NCBI GenBank assembly: GCA_020723665.1
Contig: DYIL01000011.1
Coordinates: 17,697-81,696 of the forward strand
From: Methyloversatilis universalis
Lineage (GTDB): Bacteria > Pseudomonadota > Gammaproteobacteria > Methylococcales > Methylococcaceae
Reading direction: 5' to 3'
Length of the DNA: 64,000 nt
The position numbers and the translations under genes were made by a program. A model generated the notes under the pieces. It did no database searches and was not told the origin of the DNA. It worked only from the letters and a program-made list of their open reading frames with translations. Below are positions 18,394 to 29,726 of this stretch, piece after piece (the stretch's first letter is position 1; each line of letters starts with the position of its first letter).

Positions 18394-19053
18394 TCAAGCT
18401 CGCCCCGAAAAGAGAGCCGCGCATCCGACGACCTCGACGGAAACCTCGCAAAATCTCTGATCGAGCGCCGTCTTCAGTCCCTCCAGACTGTCATGTTCGT
18501 TCGACATGATTCCCTTCTTGTTGTAGATGCCCATCAGGCGCTTCGCGAATCGACCCCGTGGAACGCCGCCTTGGAGCAGGGTCGACCCGAACAGGACCGC
18601 ACCGGGATTCATCAAGGCCTTGAGGTGATCGAGAGCGACCGCCTTGGATTCGATGGACCCCGGAAGGCAGTGCAGCAGGTAATTGATCCCGACCGAATCG
18701 AATTTCGGCGCATCGATGGAGAGGGGCGCCAAGACATTGCGGACATAGATTTCCGGTTGGTATCGGGCGATGCGCCGAGAGGCGAAATCGAGCGAGGTCT
18801 CGTTGAGGTCCATCAATGCAACGCGCGGCGCCTGAACCGGAAAGCGGCACTTATCCGGAAAATAGCCGGTGCCGACGCCGACGTCCAAATGATTCGCCGT
18901 GACGTGTTTGTCGTAGTGTTCGAGGAGTCGCCCGGTCGGGCATTTCCAGATCAATCGGTTGGATAGCCCGAGTACGGCGAAGTCGTAGATTCTCAGGATC
19001 GGCCGGGTATAAACGGCCTGGCCGGCGTGAATCTGGTCTGCGGTAAAGCTCAT
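18394..19053 (-). CDS. Class I SAM-dependent methyltransferase
   Basis: Predicted methyltransferase of 219 residues; substrate unknown. The SAM-binding motif is LDVGVGTGYF, followed by an acidic loop (ALMDLNETSL) and INYLLHCLPG at the motif IV position. The ATG at 19053 is preceded by GGGAGACAAGAG, a good ribosome-binding site; the longer frame to 19143 lacks one. It is convergent with the hydrogenase cluster and monocistronic. No neighbouring gene suggests a substrate. Confidence 0.8.
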   Translation of the reverse strand: MSFTADQIHAGQAVYTRPILRIYDFAVLGLSNRLIWKCPTGRLLEHYDKHVTANHLDVGVGTGYFPDKCRFPVQAPRVALMDLNETSLDFASRRIARYQPEIYVRNVLAPLSIDAPKFDSVGINYLLHCLPGSIESKAVALDHLKALMNPGAVLFGSTLLQGGVPRGRFAKRLMGIYNKKGIMSNEHDSLEGLKTALDQRFCEVSVEVVGCAALFSGRA

Positions 19054-19280
19054 CGCTCTTGTCTCCCTTCGATGTTGTAGAATCCAGGGTCCGAACCGGG
19101 ATACGCCGATCGGTATTGGTCGAGGTGATGAATCGGCCGGCAACGAACGATCGGTGGCAGAGGATACATCCCGGATGTTTTCCCATAGGCAAACTCGTTA
19201 TGATGCGCACGGGGTTGCGCAACGACAACGGGTTCCATCGATCTCTCTTTCTACACCGATATTCCCATCATCCCACACCG

Positions 19281-20330
19281 ATGTCCCTTTTCAACAGTTG
19301 GTTTCAGGAGAAACAGTCGGCCTGGTTGTATCGCGCCATCGCTGCCGCCGAGACCGATCGCCGGATGCGACGTTTGTTCCGTAAGCTGGCCGAGCAGGCC
19401 GAGGCTCAGGCTGCGCTGTGGGAGAACCGGTTGAAGACGGAAGGTTCGGCCGTGCCGAGTTTCAACCCGACGCCGAGGGCACGGTTGGTCGGCCGTCTGG
19501 TTCGGATGTTCGGGCCGAAGGCCATGCGTCCGGTCCTCGCCAGCATGAAGATTCGCGGACTTTCCGCCTATTCGGGCCGAGGGCTTGGGACGTGTCATCC
19601 GATGCCCACCAAGGCCGAGGATGTCGGGCGGCGCCATAGAGGAGTGGCGGGCGGCAACTTGAGGGCGGCCGTATTCGGGATCAACGACGGGCTGCTGTCG
19701 AATACCAGCTTGATCCTGGGCATGGCGGGCGCGAGTACCGGGACCGAAGTCTTGGTGATGGCCGGCATCGCCGGTCTATTGGCGGGCGCCTTGTCCATGG
19801 CCGCAGGGGAATACGTGTCGATGCGCTCGCAGCGGGAGTTGTTGGAATATCAGATCGATCTCGAACGGGCCGAGTTCGCGATGTTCCCGGAACAAGAAGT
19901 GGAGGAGCTGGCGGTCATCTATGCGGCCCGCGGCATGAGCCTGCAACAGGCGCGCCGGGCGACACGGCGGATGATGAGCGACCCGGAGCACGCCTTGGAT
20001 CTTCTGGCGCGCGAGGAGTTGGGCGTGAATCCGGACGACCTCGGTTCGCCCTGGAGCGCCGCGCTGTTCTCGTTCCTGGCGTTCTCAGGAGGGGCGAGCG
20101 TTCCGCTCATGCCTTTTCTTTTGGGGCTGGACGTGCACCGCGGCGTTCCGGTGGCGGGCGCCCTGGCCGGCATTAGTTTATTCACGATCGGCGCGCTGTT
20201 GAGTCTTTTCACCGGGCGCAGCGCCTTGCTGGGTGGCTTGCGGATGACGCTGATCGGCGGCCTCGCCGGCATGGTCACATATGCCATCGGTTCACTTTTC
20301 GCCCCGGAGGGGTCGGGTTTGATTCAATGA
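19281..20330 (+). CDS. VIT1/CCC1-family iron/manganese transporter with ferritin-like N-terminal segment
   Basis: Membrane protein of 349 residues. The N-terminal 70 residues (WLYRAIAAAETD, EQAEAQAALWE) look like a short ferritin/rubrerythrin-type helical pair. They are followed by a basic region and then the VIT1/CCC1 domain: AAVFGINDGLLSN, LAGALSMAAGEYVSM, a cytoplasmic helical metal-binding insert (EVEELAVIY), and two C-terminal helices. Members export or sequester Fe2+ or Mn2+. No strong ribosome-binding site precedes ATG 19281; in-frame upstream starts exist. The stop overlaps the permease start by 4 bp. Confidence 0.88.
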   Translation: MSLFNSWFQEKQSAWLYRAIAAAETDRRMRRLFRKLAEQAEAQAALWENRLKTEGSAVPSFNPTPRARLVGRLVRMFGPKAMRPVLASMKIRGLSAYSGRGLGTCHPMPTKAEDVGRRHRGVAGGNLRAAVFGINDGLLSNTSLILGMAGASTGTEVLVMAGIAGLLAGALSMAAGEYVSMRSQRELLEYQIDLERAEFAMFPEQEVEELAVIYAARGMSLQQARRATRRMMSDPEHALDLLAREELGVNPDDLGSPWSAALFSFLAFSGGASVPLMPFLLGLDVHRGVPVAGALAGISLFTIGALLSLFTGRSALLGGLRMTLIGGLAGMVTYAIGSLFAPEGSGLIQ

Positions 20331-21775
20331 CGGTCAGGCACGATCCAAAACAACCGACCAAAGAGCCGACGCTGAAGCGAGCGATCGGACCCAAGCTATT
20401 GTTCTTTCTGGTGCTCGGCGACATCCTCGGAACCGGCATCTACGCACTCGTCGGCAGCGTGGCCGGTCGGATCGGGGGCGCGATCTGGCTGCCTTTCCTG
20501 GTCGCGTTCGTGGTCGCGTTTCTCACCGCGTTGAGCTATCTCGAGTTGCTCGCCAAGTACCCGCGCGCGGCCGGCGCCGCTTTGTACGCGCAGCGGGCGT
20601 TCCGAATTCCGTTCCTGACTTTCCTGGTCGCTTTCGCCGTGATGAGTTCTGGCATAACGTCCGCGTCGGCGGCGGCATACGCCTTCGCCGCGACCTACCT
20701 CCAGCCTTTCCTCGCCTGGCCTGTGCTTCCGGTTGCAGTTGGTTTTCTGGTCGTTCTCGGCTCGATCAATTTTCGTGGGGTGGCGGAGTCGGTGAAGATC
20801 AATCTGGTGCTTACCGGTGTCGAGCTTTTCGGCCTCTTGATCGTCATCGCCGTAGGCGCGTACGCCGTGGCGAACGGCCAGGGCGAACCAAGCCGGCTGC
20901 TCGAAATCGATACCGCGGACCGAAGCCTGTCGCTTTCGGTGGCGGGGGCGACTTCGCTGGCCTTCTTTGCCATGGTGGGTTTCGAGGATGCGGTGAACAT
21001 GGCCGAGGAGTGCCGCGCTCCGGAACGGATTTTTCCGCGCGCGTTGCTGTCCGGGCTCGCCGTCGCGGCCCTGATTTACGGATTGGTGGCGATCACCGCT
21101 TCGCTTTTGCTTCCGCCCGCAACCCTTTCGGCCGCAAAGTCGGACGCACTCTTGAGAGTGATCGAAACCGGCGCCCCAGAGTTTCCGCTGCAAGTGTTCG
21201 CCGGCATCGGCCTGCTCGCCGTCATCAATTCGGCCCTGATCAATATGCTGATGGCCAGTCGTTTGCTGTACGGCATGGCCAACGAGCGGATTCTGCCGAC
21301 GCCGTTCGGTGCCGTGCACCCATCCCGGCGTACCCCCTGGGTGTCGATCCTGTTCACCACCGCGATCGCCATCGTGTTGGTTTCCACGGTCGGCGAGGAC
21401 GGGGTGAGAAAACTCGGCGGCACCACCGCCCTGCTGCTGCTGTGGGTATTTACGATCGTCAATGTCGCCTGCCTCGTGCTGCGCAGGAAGGAGATCAAGC
21501 GGGCACGCTTCCGGGCGCCGACCGCAGCGCCGGTTTTGGGTGCGATACTCTGCGCTTTTTTGGCTCTTCCGGTATTGTCCGGGCGTCCGGCCAGCGACTA
21601 TGTAATCGCGCTCGCTCTATTGGCCGTCGGCCTCGCCCTTTGGGGAATTCAGCGGTTGTGGACCGGTGTGTCGGGGAGGATCTCGAAGAGCGAAGAAGAG
21701 TCGGGCGAGACGCGGGACCCGGCGATGTCCGATGTCATCGAACGACCCGGTTCGGATCCCGTTCGCCGAACCTGA
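20327..21775 (+). CDS. APC-family amino acid permease
   Basis: Predicted transporter of 482 residues with about 12 membrane helices. The N-terminal GDILGTGIYALVG segment is the conserved first helix of APC-superfamily permeases, where the unwound GxG binds substrate. GFEDAVNMAEE corresponds to helix 6. The last 40 residues are hydrophilic and Glu/Arg-rich. It is translationally coupled to the metal transporter (ATGA). Substrate cannot be told from the sequence; an amino acid or polyamine is most likely. Confidence 0.87.
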   Translation: MTVRHDPKQPTKEPTLKRAIGPKLLFFLVLGDILGTGIYALVGSVAGRIGGAIWLPFLVAFVVAFLTALSYLELLAKYPRAAGAALYAQRAFRIPFLTFLVAFAVMSSGITSASAAAYAFAATYLQPFLAWPVLPVAVGFLVVLGSINFRGVAESVKINLVLTGVELFGLLIVIAVGAYAVANGQGEPSRLLEIDTADRSLSLSVAGATSLAFFAMVGFEDAVNMAEECRAPERIFPRALLSGLAVAALIYGLVAITASLLLPPATLSAAKSDALLRVIETGAPEFPLQVFAGIGLLAVINSALINMLMASRLLYGMANERILPTPFGAVHPSRRTPWVSILFTTAIAIVLVSTVGEDGVRKLGGTTALLLLWVFTIVNVACLVLRRKEIKRARFRAPTAAPVLGAILCAFLALPVLSGRPASDYVIALALLAVGLALWGIQRLWTGVSGRISKSEEESGETRDPAMSDVIERPGSDPVRRT

Positions 21776-22134
21776 TGCAAACGGTATCGTGAACGTAGAG
21801 CCTAAGGATCCCGTGCGCCCCGAATTCTTCGATAGGTTCAGGACGGGGCTGTCTGCGCGGCGTCGAAGGGTTTCCGGAAGGGCTTTTAATCGTCGTCATC
21901 TTGCGCAAGGCGTCGACGGATTCGAAAACGAGCTTAGAAGCAACGATGAAAACCGATAAGGTAGCGACCATACGATTGCCGTATGACGTTTGTCACATTT
22001 CCGACAATCCGCTGGCCGGGGATATCGTGCGCCGGGCGGAGCCTCAGGGGCGACGTGTCTTGCCAATCGCGGCTTGCGTAACGGCGGCACACTACTTGCT
22101 TTGACGTCCAAACAAACTACGAGGAGATCAACCC
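21776..22134. other. Intergenic region without a convincing gene
   Basis: A 359-bp spacer between the permease and the aminotransferase. A small frame of 52 codons (21945-22104, plus) starts at ATG but has only a weak ribosome-binding site and no recognisable similarity. A CATACG/CGTATG inverted repeat lies at about 21968-21984. The promoter of the aminotransferase is probably here but could not be fixed. Confidence 0.5.
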
Positions 22135-23268
22135 GTGCCTGGATTACTCCCCAGCGTCGATCCCGATGGCTTGCTCGAATACTCGGTGGTCTACACCGAC
22201 CGGGCGACCAACCACATGTCGAAGGTGTTTCAGGAAAGCGTGCGCGATATCGCGCGGACCTTAAAAACCGTGTACAACGGCCACAGTGCCATTATCGTGC
22301 CAGGTTCCGGCACTTTCGGAATGGAAGCCGTGGCGCGCCAGTTCGCTACGGGCAAGACGTGTCTGGTCATCCGCAACGGCTGGTTCAGCTATCGCTGGAC
22401 GCAAATCTTCGAGATGGGCGGCATCCCGTCGGAATCCGTCGTCTTGACGGCCCGCCCGATCGAATCCGGGCCGCAACCGGCCTATGCCCCGGCTCCGATC
22501 GACGAGGTCGTCGCCGCTATCGGTCGCGAAAAGCCGGATCTCGTGTTCGCACCGCACGTCGAAACCTCGGCCGGCATGATCCTGCCGGACGATTATCTGC
22601 GCGCCGTGGCGAATGCGGTGCACACGGTCGGCGGTCTGTTCGTGCTCGATTGCATCGCTTCGGGCGCGGCATGGGTCGACATGCGCGACATCGGTGTGGA
22701 CATTCTGATCAGCGCGCCGCAAAAAAACTGGAGCGCCCCGGCCTGTTGCGGACTCGTGATGCTGAGCCCGGCCGCGCGCGACCGCATCGAAACAACCGCC
22801 AGCACCAGTTTCGCGGTCGACCTCAAGCGATGGTTGCAGATCATGGAAGCCTACGAACAGGGAGGACACGCCTATCACGCCACCCTGCCGACCGATGGCT
22901 TGCGCTCGTTGCGCGAAGCGATGCGCGAAACCAAAGCCTTCGGATTCGCCAAGGCGCGCGAGAGGCAATTCGAGCTCGGCCGCCGGGTGCGCGCGATCCT
23001 GGCCGAACGCGACATCAAGTCGGTCGCCGCCGACGGTTTCGGCGCACCCGGCGTGGTCGTGTGCTACACCACGGACGACGCCATCAGCACCGGCAAGAAA
23101 TTCGCCGAACTCGGTCTGCAAATCGCAGCCGGCGTTCCGCTGCAATGCGGCGAGGGACCCGACTTCAAGACCTTCCGGCTGGGCTTGTTCGGCTTGGATA
23201 AGCTATACGACCTCGAGCGAACCGTCGCGACACTGGCCGAGACGCTCGATCGAATCGGGAGATTTTGA
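22135..23268 (+). CDS. Class V aminotransferase, alanine/serine-glyoxylate type
   Basis: PLP enzyme of 377 residues of the alanine-glyoxylate/serine-glyoxylate aminotransferase family. GSGTFGMEAVAR binds the cofactor phosphate. Asp172 (VLDCIASGAAW) and Lys197 (SAPQKNWSAP) are the expected pyridine-N and Schiff-base residues. The GTG start at 22135 has a clear GAGGAG site 8 nt upstream. In a methylotroph such an enzyme could interconvert glyoxylate and glycine, but no serine-cycle genes are adjacent, so the substrate is an inference. Confidence 0.88.
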   Translation: MPGLLPSVDPDGLLEYSVVYTDRATNHMSKVFQESVRDIARTLKTVYNGHSAIIVPGSGTFGMEAVARQFATGKTCLVIRNGWFSYRWTQIFEMGGIPSESVVLTARPIESGPQPAYAPAPIDEVVAAIGREKPDLVFAPHVETSAGMILPDDYLRAVANAVHTVGGLFVLDCIASGAAWVDMRDIGVDILISAPQKNWSAPACCGLVMLSPAARDRIETTASTSFAVDLKRWLQIMEAYEQGGHAYHATLPTDGLRSLREAMRETKAFGFAKARERQFELGRRVRAILAERDIKSVAADGFGAPGVVVCYTTDDAISTGKKFAELGLQIAAGVPLQCGEGPDFKTFRLGLFGLDKLYDLERTVATLAETLDRIGRF

Positions 23269-23278
23269 GCGCTAAGGG

Positions 23279-23539
23279 TTAGCCCAATGCTTTTGTTCCG
23301 GCCGTGCCCGCCCAGGCGAGCGTTTTCATGCCTAGCGCGGGCAGACACGAGTAGGTCGCGAATCTCTTCGCGATAGGGCGCCGTTCGGCTGGCGGGTTCA
23401 TCGACAAAGGATTGCGATCTACGAATGCTTGAATCGATACACCTGAATCGAAGATGCCGACGAGGTGAAGCCTGTAGGGGGCAAAGATGCGCGTGCCTAT
23501 CGCATACGAGGCTGAGAGCGCCTGAGGATCTTCGTTCAT
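23279..23539 (-). CDS. Small hypothetical protein, uncertain
   Basis: A possible 85-residue protein starting MNEDPQALSA, with a GAAGCAGG site before the ATG. No family is recognised. The C-terminal half is rich in Pro, Arg and Ala. It lies convergent to the aminotransferase in a spacer that also contains a dispersed repeat, so it may be a chance frame or a remnant. Confidence 0.3.
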   Translation of the reverse strand: MNEDPQALSASYAIGTRIFAPYRLHLVGIFDSGVSIQAFVDRNPLSMNPPAERRPIAKRFATYSCLPALGMKTLAWAGTAGTKALG

Positions 23540-23651
23540 CCTGCTTCTTTCTTGGCACAAGTATGATATTCCGATAGCGTAGCGCCACGGGCAAAAACAA
23601 AAAATCGGCATCCTTTGGCGTCGTGGCTGTCAAATCAAGAGTTCGATGAAC

Positions 23652-23760
23652 TTAAGGAAGCTCCGAATAAGCCCTCTCCGGCCGGGACAAACCTGTCCTG
23701 AGCGAAGTCGAAGGGCTTATTCCGGCCTACAACGTTTTCTTTTTGATTGAGAAATGGAAT
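23652..23760 (+). repeat. Dispersed 109-bp hairpin repeat, copy 1
   Basis: Same length as, and nearly identical to, the copy at 40469. It contains an 11-bp perfect inverted repeat (GAATAAGCCCT at 23665-23675, complement at 23712-23722) around CCTGTCCTGAGCGAAGTCG, and ends in TTGATTGAGAAATGGAAT. It lies directly upstream of the lipoprotein gene and may contribute to its leader. Confidence 0.85.
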
Positions 23761-23880
23761 CAGTGGGCCGTTCGGCCTGAAACCAGTGGAAAGGATTTCC
23801 GACTGACTGGGATGGGCTCTTACCGGTCAGGGCGAGAGATCGGCGGCCCGATTCGTTCACATGCAAGATCCGAGGTTTCC

Positions 23881-24447
23881 ATGGCTGTGCATGAAATGGT
23901 TTCGAAAAAGAAAAGATTTCCCAAAACCACGTCGCTCGTGCTCGCCGGGACGGTGTTTCTGGCGGGGTGCGGCGAGCCGGAAAAACCTGCTCAGATGTTC
24001 CAGGGACTCCCGCAAAAATTCGAAGAAGAGTTGAAATTCGAAAAAGCGCAAACCCTGGGAGGGACGGTAAACGACGAGAAGGAACCCGTCACCCGAGGAA
24101 AGGTGGTGGCCACCGATGAGAAAGGCAACACCATTGCGGAAACATCTCTGGAAGGCAGCAACCGCTTTTCCATCGTCATTCCGGCCGGCACTCCCTTGCC
24201 GATCCTGCTGAAAGCGTATCGTGAAGGATCGGAGCCGCTCATAGTGGCCATCGCGGACTCGTTCGAGAGCCAATACAACATCAATCCCAAGACCACGGCC
24301 ATCGCCGAAAAAGCCAAGTCATTGGGCGGCTATACCCGGAAAAATCTGATGGCCGCCGCGATGATGACAAGTACCGTTCCGGAGGAGGACAAGACCACCT
24401 CCGGCTTCCGGGGAGATCCGACGAAACGCTATGGCGGCTGGCATTGA
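23881..24447 (+). CDS. Lipoprotein with carboxypeptidase-regulatory-like fold
   Basis: Predicted lipoprotein of 188 residues. A basic N terminus (KKKRFPK) leads to a hydrophobic stretch ending in the lipobox FLAGC, so Cys is lipidated in mature form. The middle (LGGTVNDEKEPVTRGKVVA to LPILLKAYREG) resembles a carboxypeptidase-regulatory-like beta sandwich. A hydrophilic C-terminal tail ends FRGDPTKRYGGWH. ATG 23881 has a GAGG site; ATG 23896 is possible. Function unknown. Confidence 0.75.
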   Translation: MAVHEMVSKKKRFPKTTSLVLAGTVFLAGCGEPEKPAQMFQGLPQKFEEELKFEKAQTLGGTVNDEKEPVTRGKVVATDEKGNTIAETSLEGSNRFSIVIPAGTPLPILLKAYREGSEPLIVAIADSFESQYNINPKTTAIAEKAKSLGGYTRKNLMAAAMMTSTVPEEDKTTSGFRGDPTKRYGGWH

Positions 24448-24829
24448 GGCGATGTGGGGCACAAGCAACCTGTCACTGGTTGAGCACGGTCGTGCGATCG
24501 CTGTACACCGGCCGTAAACGACAGGCGGTCCCTTCCCCTTGAGTTTCTCGAAGGTCTAGGTGCGCGTCTCTTCAAGCGATCGGACGCTTGTCGTGAATCA
24601 GTTCCGTGCCATGTCTCGCTCGCCATAAGAAGCGTTCGCGTATCAGTCCGTACATTCCCGACCGGCATTGCTTCAATCCGCCAACTTTCGATGACGACAG
24701 GGTGGCTATCCCGGCAGCCCTCGAAACTTCGCGGCAGGGTCGGGCGGATGGTCAGGCGTCGCTGCCGTTGGTGCTGGGCGTGTCTAGTTGTGAACAAAAT
24801 CGACTCATTTCGAGTCTTCTTTGATACAG

Positions 24830-24854
24830 GCCCGAAACGGATAATCGGGCTTTT
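24830..24854 (+). terminator. Candidate rho-independent terminator
   Basis: A 6-bp stem GCCCGA (24830-24835) / TCGGGC (24845-24850) with a 9-nt loop is followed by TTTT and a pyrimidine-rich stretch. A second small hairpin (GACTC 24802-24806 / GAGTC 24812-24816, then TTCTTT) lies just before. They are almost 400 bp after the lipoprotein gene. Confidence 0.4.
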
Positions 24855-24906
24855 CTGCTTCCCCCGCTCCAAAACCATGGCGGTATCGGGTTCGCTACTT
24901 AAGCGT

Positions 24907-24983
24907 TTAAGGAAACTCTGAACAAGTTGATTCCGTTCACGCCTTTCGACGGCCTGTCCTGAGTTAAGTCGAAGGGCTCAGGA
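24907..24983 (+). repeat. Dispersed hairpin repeat, decayed copy
   Basis: The left end TTTAAGGAAACTCTGAACAAG and the core CCTGTCCTGAGTTAAGTCGA match the 109-bp family. The left arm of the hairpin is altered and the right end is replaced by another CAGGACAGGCTTG block. Confidence 0.6.
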
Positions 24984-25175
24984 CAGGCTTGCCGAAGGGT
25001 TTCTTGAATCTACTGGGATAGGCTCTAAGTTAAGACGCCATTCCGGAAGGCAGTACTCGCCCCGTTACCGGAACTCGTCCTTCGGACCCGCCCCTAGCAG
25101 TCCAAATCCGCTCCCGGCAGAAGACACTCGTCCGCTTGAAAAAACAGGAACGGATCAAAGTGTTCAGAAGAAAGC

Positions 25176-26775
<1,600 letters not shown>

Positions 26776-26783
<8 letters not shown>

Positions 26784-27939
26784 ACGGTTCCATCCGTAAA
26801 CGGCCGTTGATCACTCTGAGTTGCCTTTGGCCCTGAAGGAGCGCCTCCAGTTCCGCTCCGGCCATCGCCTTACGCCAGCCTTGCAATAATTTCGATTGCT
26901 CCGGGTCATCCATCAGTTGTTCCAGGTCCTTGCGGCCTGCGAGCACCGCCGGGTTCAGGGTGTGCTGGGCGGCCCGAAGACGCACCACTGCGGTCAATAC
27001 GTCGAGCAGCGCTTCCTGTTCGGGTGTCTTTTTGGCCTGCCGCGCCCCGAGAGAAACCGCCGGCGGCGGACGATGTTTCGCCTCGTCGATGATCCGGCAC
27101 AATTGGCTGCCGTAACGCTTGAGCGTCCGTTCCTCCAGTCCCCGGATCAGCTTGAACTTGTCAGTATTCGTCGGTTGAAGCCGTGCGAGGTCGAACAAAA
27201 CCTCGTCCTTGACCAGCCAACTGCGCGGAATGTCCTGCTGGCGCGCATTGTCCTCGCGCCAGGCCGCGAGCGCCTGCAGCACGGCGAGTTGGGACGCATT
27301 CAGCTGGTAATGTCCGCTGATACGCTGCCAGGCTTGATCGGGCGCATTCTCGTAAAGCTTTGGATCGAGCAGGGCGGCGAAATCGCCTTTCGGCCAGTCC
27401 AGCCGCCCCAAGACTTCCAGCTTCTGGCGCAGTTTCAGGTAGGCGGTTCCGAGATGGATGACGTCGTCGGCCGCATAGCGGAGTTGCGCATCGGCCAGGG
27501 GCCGTAGCGACCAGTCGGTGCGGGCATGTCCTTTGCCCAAGGTGATTCCGAGCAGTTCCGAAATCAATCCGGCATAGCTGATTTGTTCGGGCAAGCCGAT
27601 CAGGGGTGCCGCGATCTGGGTGTCGAAGATCGGTGCCGGCAGTTTTCCCCACAGGTTGAAGAAGATTTCCAAATCCTGTCGCCCGGCATGAAAAACCTTG
27701 GTGATGGCCGGATCGAACAGTAAATCCGCTACCGGCTCCAAGGATTCGAGTGCGAGCGGATCGATGCAGGCGACCCTGTCGGCGGTCGCGATCTGGAGCA
27801 GGCAGAATTTGGGAAAGTAGGTTTTCTCGCGCAGGAACTCGGTGTCCACGGCGAGCCATGGAGAGTTCTTGACGGCGCGGCAGAATTCTTGGAGTTGGCT
27901 TGGCGAATCGATATAGCGGATTTGGGAGAGAGGCGTCAT
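26776..27939 (-). CDS. rnd: Ribonuclease D
   Basis: 3'-5' exoribonuclease for tRNA 3'-end maturation. The DEDD exonuclease motifs are [12 protein letters not shown] (Asp, Glu), [10 protein letters not shown] (Asp), and [10 protein letters not shown] (Tyr, Asp). An HRDC domain follows in the C-terminal half ([17 protein letters not shown]). ATG 27939 gives 387 residues, close to the family norm. ATG 27966 is possible, but TATAAT at 27972-27977 (minus strand) would place the transcript start almost on it, which favours the internal start. It is divergent from etfB. Confidence 0.93.
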
Positions 27940-28026
27940 GTCGAAGAGAGTGCTTTTTCGAGTCATGAAGTTATTATATGGCTTAGGGACGAAGAATACG
28001 CTCCCGCCGATGATCCGAGGTGGCGC

Positions 28027-28776
28027 ATGAAGGTATTGGTGACTGTCAAGCGCGTGGTGGATTACAACGTGCGCATCCAGGTGAAGCCGGACGGCTCGGG
28101 CGTCATGCTGGATGGGGTGAAAATGAGCATGAATCCGTTCGACGAGATCGCCCTGGAAGAGGCGATTCGCCTCAAGGAGGCCGGCAAGGCGACGCAAATC
28201 GTGGCCGTTTCGATCGGGCCGCAGGCGGTCCAGGAGCAGTTGCGGAGCGCTTTGGCACTCGGTGCGGACCGGGCGATTCATATCCCCCTGGATGCGGCGC
28301 CTCAACCCGTCAACGCCGCACGCGCCCTGGCCGGGCTCGCCGGACGCGAAAATCCCGATTTGATCCTCATGGGCAAGCAGGCGATCGACGACGACTGCAA
28401 CCAGACGCCGCAGATGCTGGCGGCGCTGCTCGGTTGGCCTCAGGCGACTTTTGCTTCCAAAATTGAATTGAATGACAAGGCCGCCACCGTCGCCCGCGAG
28501 GTGGATGCCGGGCTCGAATTCCTCTCGGTCGATCTGCCGGCGGTGATTTCCGCCGACCTTCGCCTCAATGTTCCCCGTTATCCCAAGTTGCCGGACATCA
28601 TGAAGGCGCGGCGCTTGCCTATCGAAACGGTTACGCCGGAAGACCTGGGCGTGGAGTTCGTCCCCGAGGCCAAACTGCTTAAAGTCGCGCCGCCGCCGAA
28701 GCGACAGGCTGGCCGGAAAGTGGCTTCGGTCGATGAGTTGGTGGCGGCGCTGCGCGAGCGAGGGCTGTTGTCATGA
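28027..28776 (+). CDS. etfB: Electron transfer flavoprotein beta subunit
   Basis: Small ETF subunit of 249 residues, binding AMP and part of the FAD site. The N terminus [18 protein letters not shown] and the signature-like [14 protein letters not shown] are characteristic. GAGGTGG lies just before the ATG. It is the first gene of a three-gene operon with 4-bp overlaps that encodes the complete ETF to quinone route. Only 87 bp separate its start from the divergent rnd start. Confidence 0.96.
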   Translation: MKVLVTVKRVVDYNVRIQVKPDGSGVMLDGVKMSMNPFDEIALEEAIRLKEAGKATQIVAVSIGPQAVQEQLRSALALGADRAIHIPLDAAPQPVNAARALAGLAGRENPDLILMGKQAIDDDCNQTPQMLAALLGWPQATFASKIELNDKAATVAREVDAGLEFLSVDLPAVISADLRLNVPRYPKLPDIMKARRLPIETVTPEDLGVEFVPEAKLLKVAPPPKRQAGRKVASVDELVAALRERGLLS

Positions 28777-29726
28777 GCAAGGTGTTGGTTATTGCCGAAC
28801 ATGACGGCGAAACCTTGAATCCTTCGACTTCGAGAACCGTGGCTTGCGCGCTGGCTCTCGATCCGGAGGCGGTCGATGTGGCGGTTTTCGCCGAGGCGGA
28901 GAACAAGCCCGTGCAAGCCGCGGCCCGGCTGAATGGCGTGACGCGGGTGTTGCTGGTCGAGCATCCGGCCAACCGGAACCCTTTGGCGGCGGTTCTGGCG
29001 CCGCAAGTTGCCGCGCTGGCCAGGCACTACACCCATGTGCTGGCGCCCTCGACCACTTTCGGCAAGGATGTTTTGCCGCGTGCGGCGGCCCTGCTCGGTG
29101 TTCCGTTAGTGAGCGACATCATGCGGGTGATCGGCCAAAATGTCTTCGAGCGGCCGATCTATGCCGGCAATGCACTAGAAACGATCGAAGCGCCGCCTGG
29201 CATCGTCGTCGCGACCGTCCGCACGGCTTCGTTCAAGGCGGTTGCGGAGACGGGATCGGCGCCCGTGGAAAGAATCAGCCTCGATTTCGACTGCCCGACC
29301 CACACACGTTTTCTCAGGGTCGAAGGCTCGTCCGGCGGCGGGCGTCCGGATCTCCAGTCGGCCCGCGTGGTAGTATCCGGCGGCCGGGGCCTCGGAAGCC
29401 AGGAAAATTTCGACCTGATCTATGCTTTGGCGGATCGGCTGGGCGCGGCGGTCGGCGCTTCCCGCGCGGCGGTGGACGCCGGCTTCGTTCCGAACGACTT
29501 GCAGGTGGGGCAGACCGGTAAGATCATCGCGCCCGAGCTTTATCTCGCTTTCGGCATTTCCGGAGCGATACAGCATCTCGCCGGAATCAAGGATGCGGGG
29601 ACCATCGTCGCGGTCAACAAGGATCCCGATGCGCCCATCTTCGAAGTGGCGGATATCGGTCTGGTGGGCGATTTGTTCGAGGTGCTGCCGGCGTTGCTCG
29701 ACGCTCTGCGTAAGGACGGATCGTGA
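28773..29726 (+). CDS. etfA: Electron transfer flavoprotein alpha subunit
   Basis: FAD-binding ETF subunit of 317 residues. The C-terminal FAD domain has [46 protein letters not shown] (ETF-alpha signature) and [20 protein letters not shown]. It accepts electrons from flavoprotein dehydrogenases together with EtfB. Overlaps at both ends (ATGA and GTGA) couple it to its partners. Confidence 0.96.
   Translation: MSKVLVIAEHDGETLNPSTSRTVACALALDPEAVDVAVFAEAENKPVQAAARLNGVTRVLLVEHPANRNPLAAVLAPQVAALARHYTHVLAPSTTFGKDVLPRAAALLGVPLVSDIMRVIGQNVFERPIYAGNALETIEAPPGIVVATVRTASFKAVAETGSAPVERISLDFDCPTHTRFLRVEGSSGGGRPDLQSARVVVSGGRGLGSQENFDLIYALADRLGAAVGASRAAVDAGFVPNDLQVGQTGKIIAPELYLAFGISGAIQHLAGIKDAGTIVAVNKDPDAPIFEVADIGLVGDLFEVLPALLDALRKDGS

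Larger units (their letters stand above)
24448..25175. other. Repeat-rich 728-bp intergenic region
   Basis: No coding frame here has a family match or a convincing start; the small frames on both strands look random. It contains a candidate terminator (24830-24854) and a decayed copy of the dispersed hairpin repeat (24907 to about 24983), then an extra CTCAGGACAGGCTTG block. It separates convergent genes, so promoters are not expected. Confidence 0.6.

Noticed and set aside
24448..25175. A 149-codon minus-strand frame as a gene
   Set aside because: No family, no ribosome-binding site, and it runs through repeat sequence.
27940..28305. Longer rnd start inside etfB
   Set aside because: The extension is antisense to etfB and does not match RNase D.
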